In this document: positions 41,499 through 49,635 of the stretch, piece by piece
Position numbering within the stretch: the first letter of the stretch is position 1
Layout of the letters: the number at the start of each line of letters is the position of its first letter
Source: Priestia aryabhattai B8W22
Lineage (GTDB): Bacteria; Bacillota; Bacilli; Bacillales; Bacillaceae_H
DNA length: 64,000 nucleotides
Direction: 5' to 3'
NCBI RefSeq assembly: GCF_000956595.1
Contig: NZ_JYOO01000020.1
Span: 33,951-97,950, forward strand
Made by a program: the position numbers and the translations under genes
Notes under the pieces: generated by a model
What the model saw: the letters and a program-made list of their open reading frames with translations, nothing else
Databases searched by the model: none
Told to the model about the DNA's origin: nothing

Positions 41499-42455
41499 AT
41501 GGCATTTAAGCGTAAAAAAATAGCTGTAATTGGAGCGGGATTTACAGGAGCCACAGCAGCATTAATGATGGCGCAAAAAGAACTTGGAGACGTAGTATTA
41601 GTTGATATTCCTTCCCAGACTAATCCGACCAAAGGAAAAGCACTTGATATGTTAGAGGCAAGCCCAGTTCAAGGGTTTGACGCTAATATCAAGGGGACAT
41701 CTAGCTATGAAGACATTCAGGATGCAGATTTAGTATTAATTACTGCAGGACTTCCAAGAAAACCGGGAATGAGCCGTGATGACCTAGTCTCAACAAACGC
41801 AAAAATTATGAAAGAAGTATCGGAAAATGTAAAAAAACATGCACCAAACAGTTATATTATTGTATTGAGTAATCCAGTCGATGCAATGACGTACGTTTGT
41901 TATAAAACCACGGGGTTCCCTAAAAATCGAGTAATAGGCCAATCTGGTGTATTAGATACAGCCCGCTTTAATACATTTGTGGCTCAAGAATTAAATATCT
42001 CTGTTGAAGATGTATCAGGGTTTGTTTTGGGCGGCCACGGAGATGATATGGTGCCATTAGTTCGTTATTCGTATGCTGGAGGAATTCCACTTGATAAAAT
42101 CATTTCACCTGAACGTATAGAAGCTATTGTAGAGCGAACGCGCAAAGGTGGGGGAGAAATCGTTAACCTGCTTGGAAATGGAAGTGCCTATTATGCTCCT
42201 GCTGCTTCTATGGTTCAAATGGCAGAAGCGATTCTAAAGGATAAGAAGCGAATTCTCCCTTCCGTAGCTTATCTAGAAGGTGAATATGGCTGTAATAATC
42301 TTTACCTAGGTGTACCAACAATCCTAGGAGGAGATGGAATTGAACATATCATTGAACTTCCTTTAACGGAAAAGGAAAATGAAGGGCTAAAACGTTCAAT
42401 CGAATCCGTACAAAGCGTTATGGCTATTTTAGAGTCATCAGAAGTATTCAGCTAA
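41499..42455 (+). CDS. mdh: NAD-dependent malate dehydrogenase in the eut operon
   Basis: The 318-residue protein is close to Bacillus-type MDH (LDH-like class). The NAD motif GAGFTG is at 12-17, adenosine-ribose Asp at 36, substrate Arg87 and Arg93 in [11 protein letters not shown], the D153/R156 pair in LDTARF and the catalytic His180 in [10 protein letters not shown]. Arg at position 87, rather than Gln, specifies malate/oxaloacetate over lactate. It starts at ATG 41499, 36 bp after the tailed BMC gene with GGAATGGGGG before it, and there is no terminator between. No encapsulation peptide is seen. It occupies the place where an alcohol dehydrogenase would recycle NADH. It is presumably a second mdh next to the housekeeping copy of the TCA cycle. 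Confidence 0.9.
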   Translation: MAFKRKKIAVIGAGFTGATAALMMAQKELGDVVLVDIPSQTNPTKGKALDMLEASPVQGFDANIKGTSSYEDIQDADLVLITAGLPRKPGMSRDDLVSTNAKIMKEVSENVKKHAPNSYIIVLSNPVDAMTYVCYKTTGFPKNRVIGQSGVLDTARFNTFVAQELNISVEDVSGFVLGGHGDDMVPLVRYSYAGGIPLDKIISPERIEAIVERTRKGGGEIVNLLGNGSAYYAPAASMVQMAEAILKDKKRILPSVAYLEGEYGCNNLYLGVPTILGGDGIEHIIELPLTEKENEGLKRSIESVQSVMAILESSEVFS

Positions 42456-42511
42456 ATCAGCCTTTAGTCAAAACAAAACATAAAATAGCTTTTAAAAGCC
42501 TTTAGCTGCTA

Positions 42512-42876
42512 GGGACTGCCCCCATGAAGTGAGACAAATAAAAAACACCTTTAAGTTAAAAAACGGGTATGCAGTACCTAACAATAACCTGGAGGTGTTT
42601 TTTCTATGGGGGCAAGAGTGAGCTATCCAGTAGAAGTGAAATTAAAAGCAATTGAATTGAATCGTTTCATTCCACCCTAAAGTCTGAAACATTTTACCTC
42701 GATGAGTTAACATGTACTACGACTGCCATCGTAGAACAAACTGTCGAAAGCCACATTACTTATTATAACCATATTCGTATTCAAACAAAACTAAACAACC
42801 AGTCACCGGTACAATACCGAAAACTGGCTGTTTAAAAGGTGTTTTGATCCTTGTCTCGAAATCAGGGGTCAGTCCC
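42512..42876. mobile_element. Internally deleted IS3-family element (MITE-like)
   Basis: Ends GGGACTG...GAGACAA...AAAACACC and their imperfect inverted copy (42837-42876) form about 38-bp terminal repeats. Inside, the first codons of an orfA (MGARVSYPVEVKLKAIEL) at 42606 and the last codons of an orfB (HITYYNHIRIQTKLNNQSPVQYRKLAV) ending at about 42834 remain, so the transposase core has been lost. A hairpin AAAAAACACCT/AGGTGTTTTTT at its left end may act as terminator for mdh. No clear target duplication is seen. Confidence 0.85.
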
Positions 42877-42882
42877 ATATAA

Positions 42883-43092
42883 CTAAGTGCTTTTTGGTGA
42901 ATGAGGAGCAAGTTTCTTTTTCAACGGTAGAACAATCATAAAAACACCTATGATACTCAATATGCTCTCTAAAACGTAGAATTGATGTTCTTTTATATAT
43001 CCCATAACGCATTGGCTACCAAAGATGAGAAATAAAACAGCTCCCAAATAAAACGAAGGGTTTTTAATACACCAACTCATTTTTGATTCCAT
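42883..43092 (-). CDS. Small two-helix membrane protein
   Basis: The protein is 69 residues from ATG 43090-43092, preceded by AAGGAGGAATTAG. It has two hydrophobic segments (FYLGAVLFLIFGSQCVMGYI and VLESILSIIGVFMIVLPL) joined by a short KEHQFY loop, and a basic C-terminus (KKKLAPHSPK). The layout is typical of small Bacillus YxxX-type membrane proteins without known function. It follows the CPA1 antiporter on the same strand after 140 bp, but probably has its own promoter. Confidence 0.7.
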   Translation of the reverse strand: MESKMSWCIKNPSFYLGAVLFLIFGSQCVMGYIKEHQFYVLESILSIIGVFMIVLPLKKKLAPHSPKST

Positions 43093-43231
43093 CTAATTCC
43101 TCCTTGTACGCTTTCTATCGCGTATTTATTGTATGTTGACTAAGAAAGGATTAAGGTTGTTCCTTATGGATATACGAGTGGGTGTAAGAAAAGTTTCAAA
43201 CATAACATCAGCTTTCTTTTAGTATAGGCGT

Positions 43232-44413
43232 TTATTTTACATTCAAAAATGAAACTAATTTTTTTAGTGTTGTTCCTTGAACAAGAAGAGAAAAGACTAC
43301 ATTACTAAATGTCATTGCTAATAACAGATTTTTTCCTTCAAATTCGGGTGTAATGCCTAAAACGAGCGCAATTGAAAGAGATCCCTTTAATCCTCCCCAT
43401 GAAATAATAGGTTTCCATGAAGTTGGAATGGATTTATCAAAAGCTAAGCTTATATAGACAGCGAGAAAACGTGCTAAAAGAACAATAAGAATACTTCCAA
43501 CGATAAGCCATCCTTTATCTAAAAAATCAATACGACTCACTTCTAATCCTACTAGTAAGAAAATCAGCGCATTGGAGAGAAAGGCGATTGTTTCCCAAAA
43601 GGAATTCACTTTTTCATGTGTTAGATCTGACATGCCTACGTTTCGTCCATAAGTTCCTAAGATTACGCCACCTACTACTACAGATATTACCCCAGAAACA
43701 TCAAAGTGTTCAGCAAGCTGAAACGTACCATAAAATAGAACCATTGATAATCCAGTCTCCACTAAATAATGATCAATCTTAGATGTAATACGAGAAGCTA
43801 ATAAACCAAACACTCCACCAATCAATATGCCTCCACTTACAACTTTCAGAAATTCAAGCAGCGCATTCAATGTACCTGTTAAGCTCAAGGCAGTAGTTAC
43901 CACAGCAATTTGAAATAGTACAACAGCAACTCCGTCATTTGCTAAACTTTCTCCTTCGACCACAATGGAGAGGCGCTTGTTTAGGCCCATTGACTTAAAA
44001 ATGCTTAGAACGGATACAGGGTCAGTAGCTGCCATAAGTGCACCGAAAATTAAGGATTCCTGCAAAGAAAGGTGCAAGAAAAAATAAGTGGAAGCAGCAA
44101 CTAATAAGAAGGTAAGAAATGTACCTAAAAAAGCTAATAAAGAAATAGATTGCTTATTGCTTTTTAGTTCATCAAAGGGCAGTTTAAGTGCTGCATCCCC
44201 TAACAAAGCTGATAAGAAGATAAAAATAACGGTTGTTTGAAACACGGTGTCATTGGCTGCATAACTTTTTATTTCTCCTAACCCAGGAATCGGAGTTAAA
44301 CCAATGATTAATCCCATTACTACAAGGAAAGTAGGATAAGGCTGTTTCATTTTTTCTGCGATAAACACTACCCCTACAGCGATAGCTAATAAAATAATCC
44401 AATATGTAACCAT
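43232..44413 (-). CDS. CPA1-family Na+(K+)/H+ antiporter
   Basis: The 393-residue protein has about 11-12 membrane segments. Family signatures are ALMAATDPVSVLSIFKSMGLNKRLSIVVEGESLANDGVAVVLF, with the ion-binding Asp pair in TDP and NDG, and the late SWGGLKGSLSIALVLG segment. It exchanges cytoplasmic Na+ or K+ for protons and helps in pH and salt homeostasis. It lacks the long cytoplasmic C-terminal domain of NhaP/NhaG types, so it is a compact version. ATG 44411-44413 has AAAGGAGC just upstream. It is monocistronic. Confidence 0.9.
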   Translation of the reverse strand: MVTYWIILLAIAVGVVFIAEKMKQPYPTFLVVMGLIIGLTPIPGLGEIKSYAANDTVFQTTVIFIFLSALLGDAALKLPFDELKSNKQSISLLAFLGTFLTFLLVAASTYFFLHLSLQESLIFGALMAATDPVSVLSIFKSMGLNKRLSIVVEGESLANDGVAVVLFQIAVVTTALSLTGTLNALLEFLKVVSGGILIGGVFGLLASRITSKIDHYLVETGLSMVLFYGTFQLAEHFDVSGVISVVVGGVILGTYGRNVGMSDLTHEKVNSFWETIAFLSNALIFLLVGLEVSRIDFLDKGWLIVGSILIVLLARFLAVYISLAFDKSIPTSWKPIISWGGLKGSLSIALVLGITPEFEGKNLLLAMTFSNVVFSLLVQGTTLKKLVSFLNVK

Positions 44414-44674
44414 TTTTATGCTCCTTTGTCTCTTTAAAACTGAAATTATGCTTCATGTGCCAAGTATTGTTAAGGGTACATTCTCTTTATGGATAGGTTT
44501 CTGTCACCTGGAGAGATATACGGCTTTTCTTATAACTTTGTTTATCATAGATAATATTTTCCTAAAGTATGATTAATAAGTAATAAATTACTTATATAAT
44601 GCTAAATAATATAAATTTGAATACAATTTCAATCAGAGAAAAGTAAGTTTGTGCTTACAAACATGCAAGAAGAG

Positions 44675-44709
44675 AAAGGTTGTTTCCTCACTAAAAGGAA
44701 ACAACCTTT
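44675..44709. terminator. Strong hairpin
   Basis: AAAGGTTGTTTCCT and AGGAAACAACCTTT form a perfect 14-bp stem with a 7-base loop. It lies downstream of the BCCT remnant on the minus strand and may be that gene's former terminator. Confidence 0.65.
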
Positions 44710-44818
44710 AACAAAGCTTACATACATGATGTTTACTATAAAGTTTCTCTCAAACAAAAATATAAATACCGATTTGAAAATAAATCATAAACTTTTTAAA
44801 ACTTCATATTGAAATAAG

Positions 44819-44986
44819 TTAAGCAGTTTTTTTATTTTGCTTTTTATCTTCAGAAACTTCTTGTCGGAAGGACTTAATTAATGCATAGGACATGAATAGA
44901 AGAACAATCCCTAATGGTAATGCACTGACAATAATAGCTGCTTGCATGCCTTGCAGGCCACCTGTACCTAATAGGATTAATCTGCC
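44819..44986 (-). pseudogene. C-terminal remnant of a BCCT-family betaine transporter
   Basis: The minus-strand frame reads LILLGTGGLQGMQAAIIVSALPLGIVLLFMSYALIKSFRQE and a Lys-rich tail, then stops. This is the pattern of the last membrane helix and tail of BCCT glycine-betaine/choline carriers (OpuD type). The roughly 450 upstream codons are missing: a stop precedes the fragment. Confidence 0.7.
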
Positions 44987-45169
44987 TTATTACCTCTGCA
45001 AAGAGTAAATTATTTGTGAATGCAAGAACTATCGCAAACCGTAAGACATTATCATTTAACTTAACGACATCAAAAATTAAATAAATAAGAAAACTTTATA
45101 CATAAGCTAGAATATAGTTGCAGCAAAACAAAAAAGTTAAGTTATTATTTATTATGGGGGGTGAAAATT

Positions 45170-46438
45170 ATGAAAGTGACAATTTTAACGTTAGGCAGTA
45201 GGGGAGATGTACAGCCTTATATTGCACTTGCTCGAGAAATGATTAAGAATGGACATGAAGTAGTCATTTGTACAGGTGCGACGTTTCAACGTTTTATTGA
45301 AGAAAATAAGGTTTCCTTTCATTCCGCTGCTACTGATTTGATGGCAATAATGGAGAGCGAGGAAGGAAAAGATATACTTAATGGTAAAAGGTTTTCACCT
45401 TTTAAAATAATGAAATTTTCAAAAGAAAAAATTGCTCCATCCTACAGAAAAAGTATGGATGATTTTTATCAGGCTTCCCAAGGAGCAGATCTAATCATTT
45501 ATCATCCTAAAGCTCTTGGTGCCGTTGATATTGCGCTGTACTATCATATTCCTTGCATTTGCTTACCGCCCGTTCCAATTATGTATCCAATTACAGAGTT
45601 CCCAAATTTCTCTTTATCGTCAAAACAAAGCTTTGGTCCTACATTAAATAGATTATCCTACAAGATAGTAAAGTTCAGTGAGTACCCTTTTATGAAAGAA
45701 ATTAATAATTTTAGAGAAAAAACGTTAAAATTTCCAAAGAGAAAAGCCGGACTTTACACATATGAAGTAAACGGTGCATCTATTCCTATAATTTATCCGA
45801 TTAGTCCTTTTCTTTTCAAAGAAGTAGAGAGTTGGAAAGGTTCTGTATGTCTACCAGGTTTTTTCTTTTTAGATGTAGAGGAAGAGGTGCTACCCAATGA
45901 AATAGAAAAATTTCTAGAAAAAGGAAAGAAGCCTACTGTAGTATCATTTAGTTCTATGCCTTTAAAGAGTCCATCAATTTTTAAACAAAAGTTAGTTCAG
46001 GCATTAAAGGAGACGGACAATCGCGCAATAGTGTTAACAGGAACAAGTGGTATGAAGTTTAATCAACAAGAGAATATACTCGCCGTTAAAGGTGCATCCC
46101 ATAGACTTTTATTTAAACGTGCTAAAGGCATTATTCATCATGGAGGTGTTGGAACAATGTCTGAAGCTTTACTGAGTGGCGTACCACAAATTATCATTCC
46201 GTTTACAGTGGATCAACCGTTTTGGGCAAATCTCCTCTATAAAAAAGGGTATTCACTAAAGCCTTTACAAGAAAAAAATCTCCAAGTATTCGAATTGGTT
46301 CAGGCGTTAGAACAAGTAGAAAATGAAGAGTATATTGAAAATGCTCAACAAATAAAAAGCATCATTCAATCGGAAAATGGTGTATATCAAGCGGTGAAGC
46401 ATATAGAAAGCGTAGTACACAAATTGCGGGATAAATAG
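45170..46438 (+). CDS. UGT/MGT-family glycosyltransferase (GT1)
   Basis: The protein is 422 residues from ATG 45170, eight bases after GGGGGG. It has a GT-B fold with the N-terminal TILTLGSRGDVQPYIALAREMIKNGHEV motif and the C-terminal nucleotide-sugar motif IHHGGVGTMSEALLSGVPQIIIPFTVDQPFWANLL. Members transfer a sugar from a UDP donor to macrolides, flavonoids, sterols or other lipophilic acceptors. In Bacillus they often inactivate antibiotics or decorate natural products. No biosynthetic partner is present except the unknown gene after it at 46461, which may be co-transcribed (22-bp gap). Confidence 0.9.
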   Translation: MKVTILTLGSRGDVQPYIALAREMIKNGHEVVICTGATFQRFIEENKVSFHSAATDLMAIMESEEGKDILNGKRFSPFKIMKFSKEKIAPSYRKSMDDFYQASQGADLIIYHPKALGAVDIALYYHIPCICLPPVPIMYPITEFPNFSLSSKQSFGPTLNRLSYKIVKFSEYPFMKEINNFREKTLKFPKRKAGLYTYEVNGASIPIIYPISPFLFKEVESWKGSVCLPGFFFLDVEEEVLPNEIEKFLEKGKKPTVVSFSSMPLKSPSIFKQKLVQALKETDNRAIVLTGTSGMKFNQQENILAVKGASHRLLFKRAKGIIHHGGVGTMSEALLSGVPQIIIPFTVDQPFWANLLYKKGYSLKPLQEKNLQVFELVQALEQVENEEYIENAQQIKSIIQSENGVYQAVKHIESVVHKLRDK

Positions 46439-46460
46439 ATGGGTTGAAGGAGAAAATTTA

Positions 46461-46910
46461 ATAGATGATACAACCAACTTGCTTCAGGAACTTCATCAGG
46501 TCGAAAAGGAATTAAGGAAAGCAGAAAAGAGTTTAAGGTTGAACCCATTTGGCAGAAATAAAAAGCAGCAGTTAAAACAAAATGAACAATTCCTTTTGCA
46601 ACTGAAGCATGGGTATACCTATATTTCCGGTGTACTCACTACATTTAACGACTGGTCCAAAACGAATTCTCTACCCACAGTTGATGGACAAAAATGGGCG
46701 GTTCAACTACAGGTATTAGGAGAATACATAACAGAACAAGCTAATAAAAACGTAGAAAATTACTCTATAAGCAAGTCATCTTTGGATGTACTCGATCTTT
46801 CTTCGATACCTTTACAAATAAGTATCCCACCTGAATTAGAGTCCCAGAGATATCAATTAAGTCTATACAATGATACGCTTAAATTAATTGATAAATTAGG
46901 AACAAAATGA
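46461..46910 (+). CDS. Helical protein of unknown function, no canonical start codon
   Basis: The frame encodes about 149 residues beginning DDTTNLLQELHQVEKELRKAEKSLRLNPF and is helical and coiled-coil-like up to residue 60. AAGGAG (46447-46452) is eight bases before ATA 46461. The first in-frame TTG (46479) is 26 bases away, and the nearby ATG (46465) is out of frame. So either ATA is used or an indel has displaced the start. It follows the glycosyltransferase closely and is followed by a terminator at 47006. The function is unknown. Confidence 0.6.
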   Translation: MDDTTNLLQELHQVEKELRKAEKSLRLNPFGRNKKQQLKQNEQFLLQLKHGYTYISGVLTTFNDWSKTNSLPTVDGQKWAVQLQVLGEYITEQANKNVENYSISKSSLDVLDLSSIPLQISIPPELESQRYQLSLYNDTLKLIDKLGTK

Positions 46911-47005
46911 TACTAATTCAAGTGATCCAGATATCCCTTTGATAAGCAAGGTGATAACTTCAGTATCCAGTTATTGAACTATACATGCATAGTAGACGAG
47001 AGAGA

Positions 47006-47034
47006 GAAGTTACCAAGGGGTAACTTCTTTTTTT
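47006..47034 (+). terminator. Intrinsic terminator
   Basis: GAAGTTACC-AAGG-GGTAACTTC followed by eight T's ends the glycosyltransferase unit. Confidence 0.92.
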
Positions 47035-47165
47035 TATTCAAGAAATAATACAATTTAGCTTTTATATTTTCTGTTCCCATGCTCATATCCATATAAAATC
47101 ATGAATATGTTTTTAATACGTCGCTAAGCGTTTCAACTAGCTACAGAAAAATATAAAAATTTATG

Positions 47166-47194
47166 TTGACAGTAGAATCATATGGTTTTATAAT
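47166..47194 (+). promoter_or_regulatory. Sigma-A promoter of the doxX gene
   Basis: TTGACA (47166-47171), a 17-bp spacer and TATAAT (47189-47194) match the consensus perfectly. An MhqR-like site lies directly downstream. Confidence 0.85.
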
Positions 47195-47204
47195 TATCCT
47201 TAAT

Positions 47205-47229
47205 TCAAGATATTTTAATTCGAGATTTT
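47205..47229. promoter_or_regulatory. MhqR-like operator, imperfect copy
   Basis: A half site ATTCGAGAT and a degenerate partner (CAAGATATTTTA) just after the -10 element resemble the perfect palindrome upstream of mhqO at 47705. Binding here would block the doxX promoter. Confidence 0.5.
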
Positions 47230-47259
47230 AAAATGATGAAAAAATAGGAGGAATAAAAA

Positions 47260-47658
47260 ATGGTGAGCATTGGTTTATTGTTAATACGTTTGGTCATTGG
47301 ATTATCTTTTATGGCACATGGAACTCAGAAGTTATTTGGCTGGTTTGGCGGTCACGGCTTAAAAGGAACGGGAGGATGGTTTGAATCCATCGGAATGAAG
47401 CCGGGAGTTAGAATGGCGTTAATGGCGGGATTATCCGAGCTGGTAGGAGGAGCTTTATTTGCTGCAGGACTTCTTACGCCGCTTGGAGCGCTTTTGATTG
47501 CCGGAACAATGGTCATGGCGATTGTGAAAGTACACGGTCCGAATGGATACTGGGCAACACAAAATGGGTATGAATATAATCTTACGCTTTTAGTGGTAGC
47601 AATCGGTGTAGCCATTGCAGGACCAGGTTATTATGCGATAGACACTTTTATTTTCTAA
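47260..47658 (+). CDS. DoxX-family membrane protein (MhqP-like)
   Basis: The protein is 132 residues from ATG 47260, with ATAGGAGG upstream. It has four membrane segments. The family marks LIRLVIGLSFMAHGTQKLFGWFGGHG and GLSELVGGALFAAGLLTPLGA are clear. In B. subtilis the DoxX protein MhqP belongs to the MhqR regulon, induced by quinones and other electrophiles. Here too a dioxygenase of the MhqO type follows under an MhqR-type operator. The exact activity is unknown; DoxX proteins are linked to thiol and quinone redox balance in the membrane. Confidence 0.88.
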   Translation: MVSIGLLLIRLVIGLSFMAHGTQKLFGWFGGHGLKGTGGWFESIGMKPGVRMALMAGLSELVGGALFAAGLLTPLGALLIAGTMVMAIVKVHGPNGYWATQNGYEYNLTLLVVAIGVAIAGPGYYAIDTFIF

Positions 47659-47704
47659 AAGAGAGAATGGGTTGGAATAAGAAAGATGCTTTTATTTTTT
47701 GATT

Positions 47705-47726
47705 AATATCTCGAATTCGAGATATT
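47705..47726. promoter_or_regulatory. MhqR-type operator
   Basis: AATATCTCGAATTCGAGATATT is close to, and at its core (TATCTCGAATTCGAGATA, 47707-47724) the same as, the palindrome described for the MarR-type repressor MhqR in B. subtilis. It lies about 75 bp upstream of mhqO. No mhqR gene is in the window. Confidence 0.8.
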
Positions 47727-47800
47727 AATGATAAATAGCTGTAATTTTAAAAGGGATAACAAAACGTATGACGAAAAATATATCGAAGGAGATGGTAGTA

Positions 47801-48739
47801 ATGAGTAAAAAAACAGCGGGTATTCATCATATCACGGCGATTGTAGGTCATCCTCAGGAAAATGTTGATTTCTATGCGGGCGTGTTAGGCTTACGCTTGG
47901 TCAAACAAACGGTAAACTTTGATGACCCGGGAACGTATCACCTTTACTTTGGGAATGAAGGCGGAAAACCAGGAACGATTATTACATTCTTCCCGTGGGC
48001 AAATGCACGACAAGGAAAAATAGGCGACGGGCAAGTTGGCGTAACTTCCTATGTGGTACCAAAAGGTGCGATGGGCTTTTGGGAACAGCGATTAGCTAAG
48101 TTTGGAGTTACAGCTACAAAGATGGAGCGATTCGGAGAACAGTATTTAGAGTTTGACGATCCTCATGGTTTGCATCTAGAGATTGTGGAAAGAGAAGAAG
48201 GCGAAAAGAATACGTGGCAAACTGGTGAAATTAAACCTGAAGTGGCTATTAAAGGATTCGGAGGCGCTACGTTATTATCGGTTCGACCTGGTGAAACAGC
48301 TCAGTTATTAGAAAATGTAATGGGTCTACAAAAAGTAGGGCAAGAAGGAGATTTTATACGTTTTCAATCATCAGCTGACATTGGCAATATCATCGATTTA
48401 AAATTAACAACCATTGGACGCGGGCAAATGGGCGTTGGAACGGTTCACCATATTGCATGGCGAGCAAAAGATGATGAAGATCAGTTGGAATGGCAGAAAT
48501 ACGTAGCCGACAGCGGATACGGAGTGACGGCTGTTCGAGATCGAAATTACTTTAATGCGATTTATTTTAAAGAACACGGAGAAATTCTATTTGAAATTGC
48601 AACAGACCCTCCAGGTTTTGCACATGATGAGTCACTTGAAACAATGGGAGAAAAGCTCATGCTGCCTGAACAGTACGAAACCCATCGAGATCAAATTGAA
48701 AGAGGTTTGATTCCTTTTGAAGTGAGAGAATTAGACTGA
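47801..48739 (+). CDS. mhqO: Ring-cleaving dioxygenase MhqO/MhqA type
   Basis: The protein is 312 residues. ATG 47801 follows AAGGAGATGG; an upstream frame start at 47768 is not used. It has two vicinal-oxygen-chelate domains: GIHHITAIVGHPQENVDFYAGVLGLRLVKQTVNFDDP opens the first (with metal His), and VGTVHHIAWRAKDDEDQ opens the second, ending FEIATDPPGF with the metal Glu. In Bacillus these enzymes detoxify methylhydroquinone and catechols by extradiol cleavage and are controlled by MhqR. The operator upstream supports the same here. The reaction spectrum is inferred from the family. Confidence 0.9.
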   Translation: MSKKTAGIHHITAIVGHPQENVDFYAGVLGLRLVKQTVNFDDPGTYHLYFGNEGGKPGTIITFFPWANARQGKIGDGQVGVTSYVVPKGAMGFWEQRLAKFGVTATKMERFGEQYLEFDDPHGLHLEIVEREEGEKNTWQTGEIKPEVAIKGFGGATLLSVRPGETAQLLENVMGLQKVGQEGDFIRFQSSADIGNIIDLKLTTIGRGQMGVGTVHHIAWRAKDDEDQLEWQKYVADSGYGVTAVRDRNYFNAIYFKEHGEILFEIATDPPGFAHDESLETMGEKLMLPEQYETHRDQIERGLIPFEVRELD

Positions 48740-48742
48740 ACT

Positions 48743-48766
48743 TTACTAAAAGAATTCTTTTAGTAA
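48743..48766. terminator. Perfect 24-bp palindrome after mhqO
   Basis: TTACTAAAAGAATTCTTTTAGTAA is completely self-complementary. It has no T run behind it, so it may be a weak terminator, an RNA stabiliser or a protein site. Confidence 0.5.
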
Positions 48767-48894
48767 TAGTAAAAAGTTAGTTCAACCCTAAATTAGGTAC
48801 AAAGAAGGAATTAATTTATCTATATATAAAACTAATATCTATATTTGAAACACCGTGGTAATATGAAATTAATTCCAAGTAAGGAGGTGAATAG

Positions 48895-49461
48895 ATGACA
48901 AAAACCATTGGTCTTATTTGTGGAAGTTTACGACAGAATTCGTATAACCGAATGATCGCTGAGTCATTGACTACATTAGATGACTCAGCTCAATATCGCT
49001 GGATTGAAATAAGCAGCCTGCCTTTTTTTAATGAAGACCTAGAAGCTGACGGATCACCAGAATCTGTCGCATCTTTTAGAGCTGCGATTCAAGATGTTGA
49101 CGGCATTATTATTGTAAGTCCAGAGTACAATTCCGGAATTCCAGGGGTGTTAAAAAATGCCTTGGACTGGGCATCAAGACCTCGCACCTCTTCTGTTTTA
49201 AACAGAAAACCAGTTGGTCTCATTGGCGCAACTCCTGGAGGATTTGGTACGGCTTTTGCTCAAATGCAAACGAGAGAAGTACTGGAAGCTATGCAAGTTA
49301 ATGTTTTGCCATTTCACAAAATGCTGATTTCGCAAGTTCATGAAAAAGTTGATGCTCAACAAAAGGTACTTACTGATGAATCAACAAAACGCTATCTTCA
49401 GCGCTACTTACAGCAGTTCATTCATTGGATTGATCAAGCGCCTGTTCCTGTTCTAGATTAA
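48895..49461 (+). CDS. NADPH-dependent FMN reductase family protein
   Basis: The 188-residue flavodoxin-fold protein starts at ATG 48895, behind AAGGAGGTG. The FMN phosphate loop GSLRQNSYNR (about 10-19) and the second flavin motif SPEYNSGIPGVLKNALDWASRP (about 77-98) match the NADPH_FMN_red family (azoreductase, chromate or quinone reductase). Two-electron reduction of quinones would fit the neighbouring MhqO dioxygenase and DoxX protein. It has its own upstream region with a degenerate operator-like stretch at about 48828. Confidence 0.9.
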   Translation: MTKTIGLICGSLRQNSYNRMIAESLTTLDDSAQYRWIEISSLPFFNEDLEADGSPESVASFRAAIQDVDGIIIVSPEYNSGIPGVLKNALDWASRPRTSSVLNRKPVGLIGATPGGFGTAFAQMQTREVLEAMQVNVLPFHKMLISQVHEKVDAQQKVLTDESTKRYLQRYLQQFIHWIDQAPVPVLD

Positions 49462-49635
49462 GAAAGAGAACACACCTCACGAACCTTCACCTCAGAAATA
49501 GCTTTTCTTTCTATATATGTTTTACTCAACAGATCATAAATGAAATCCAAAAAACCGTTCAAATTATAGACCGCTTGTAAGGAATGAAAAAGGTATATGT
49601 ATCCTTACTTGCCTTAATTTAAGGAGGATTATAAA

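Larger units (their letters stand above)
44414..45169. other. Gene-poor interval with hairpin and transporter remnant
   Basis: Apart from the hairpin at 44675 and the BCCT remnant at 44819, no coding frame is supported. Sequence from 44990 to 45140 is AT-rich and presumably holds the promoter of the glycosyltransferase gene. Confidence 0.4.

Noticed and set aside
41499..42455. Lactate dehydrogenase acting as fermentative NADH sink
   Set aside because: Arg rather than Gln at residue 87 and close overall similarity to Bacillus MDH favour malate/oxaloacetate specificity.
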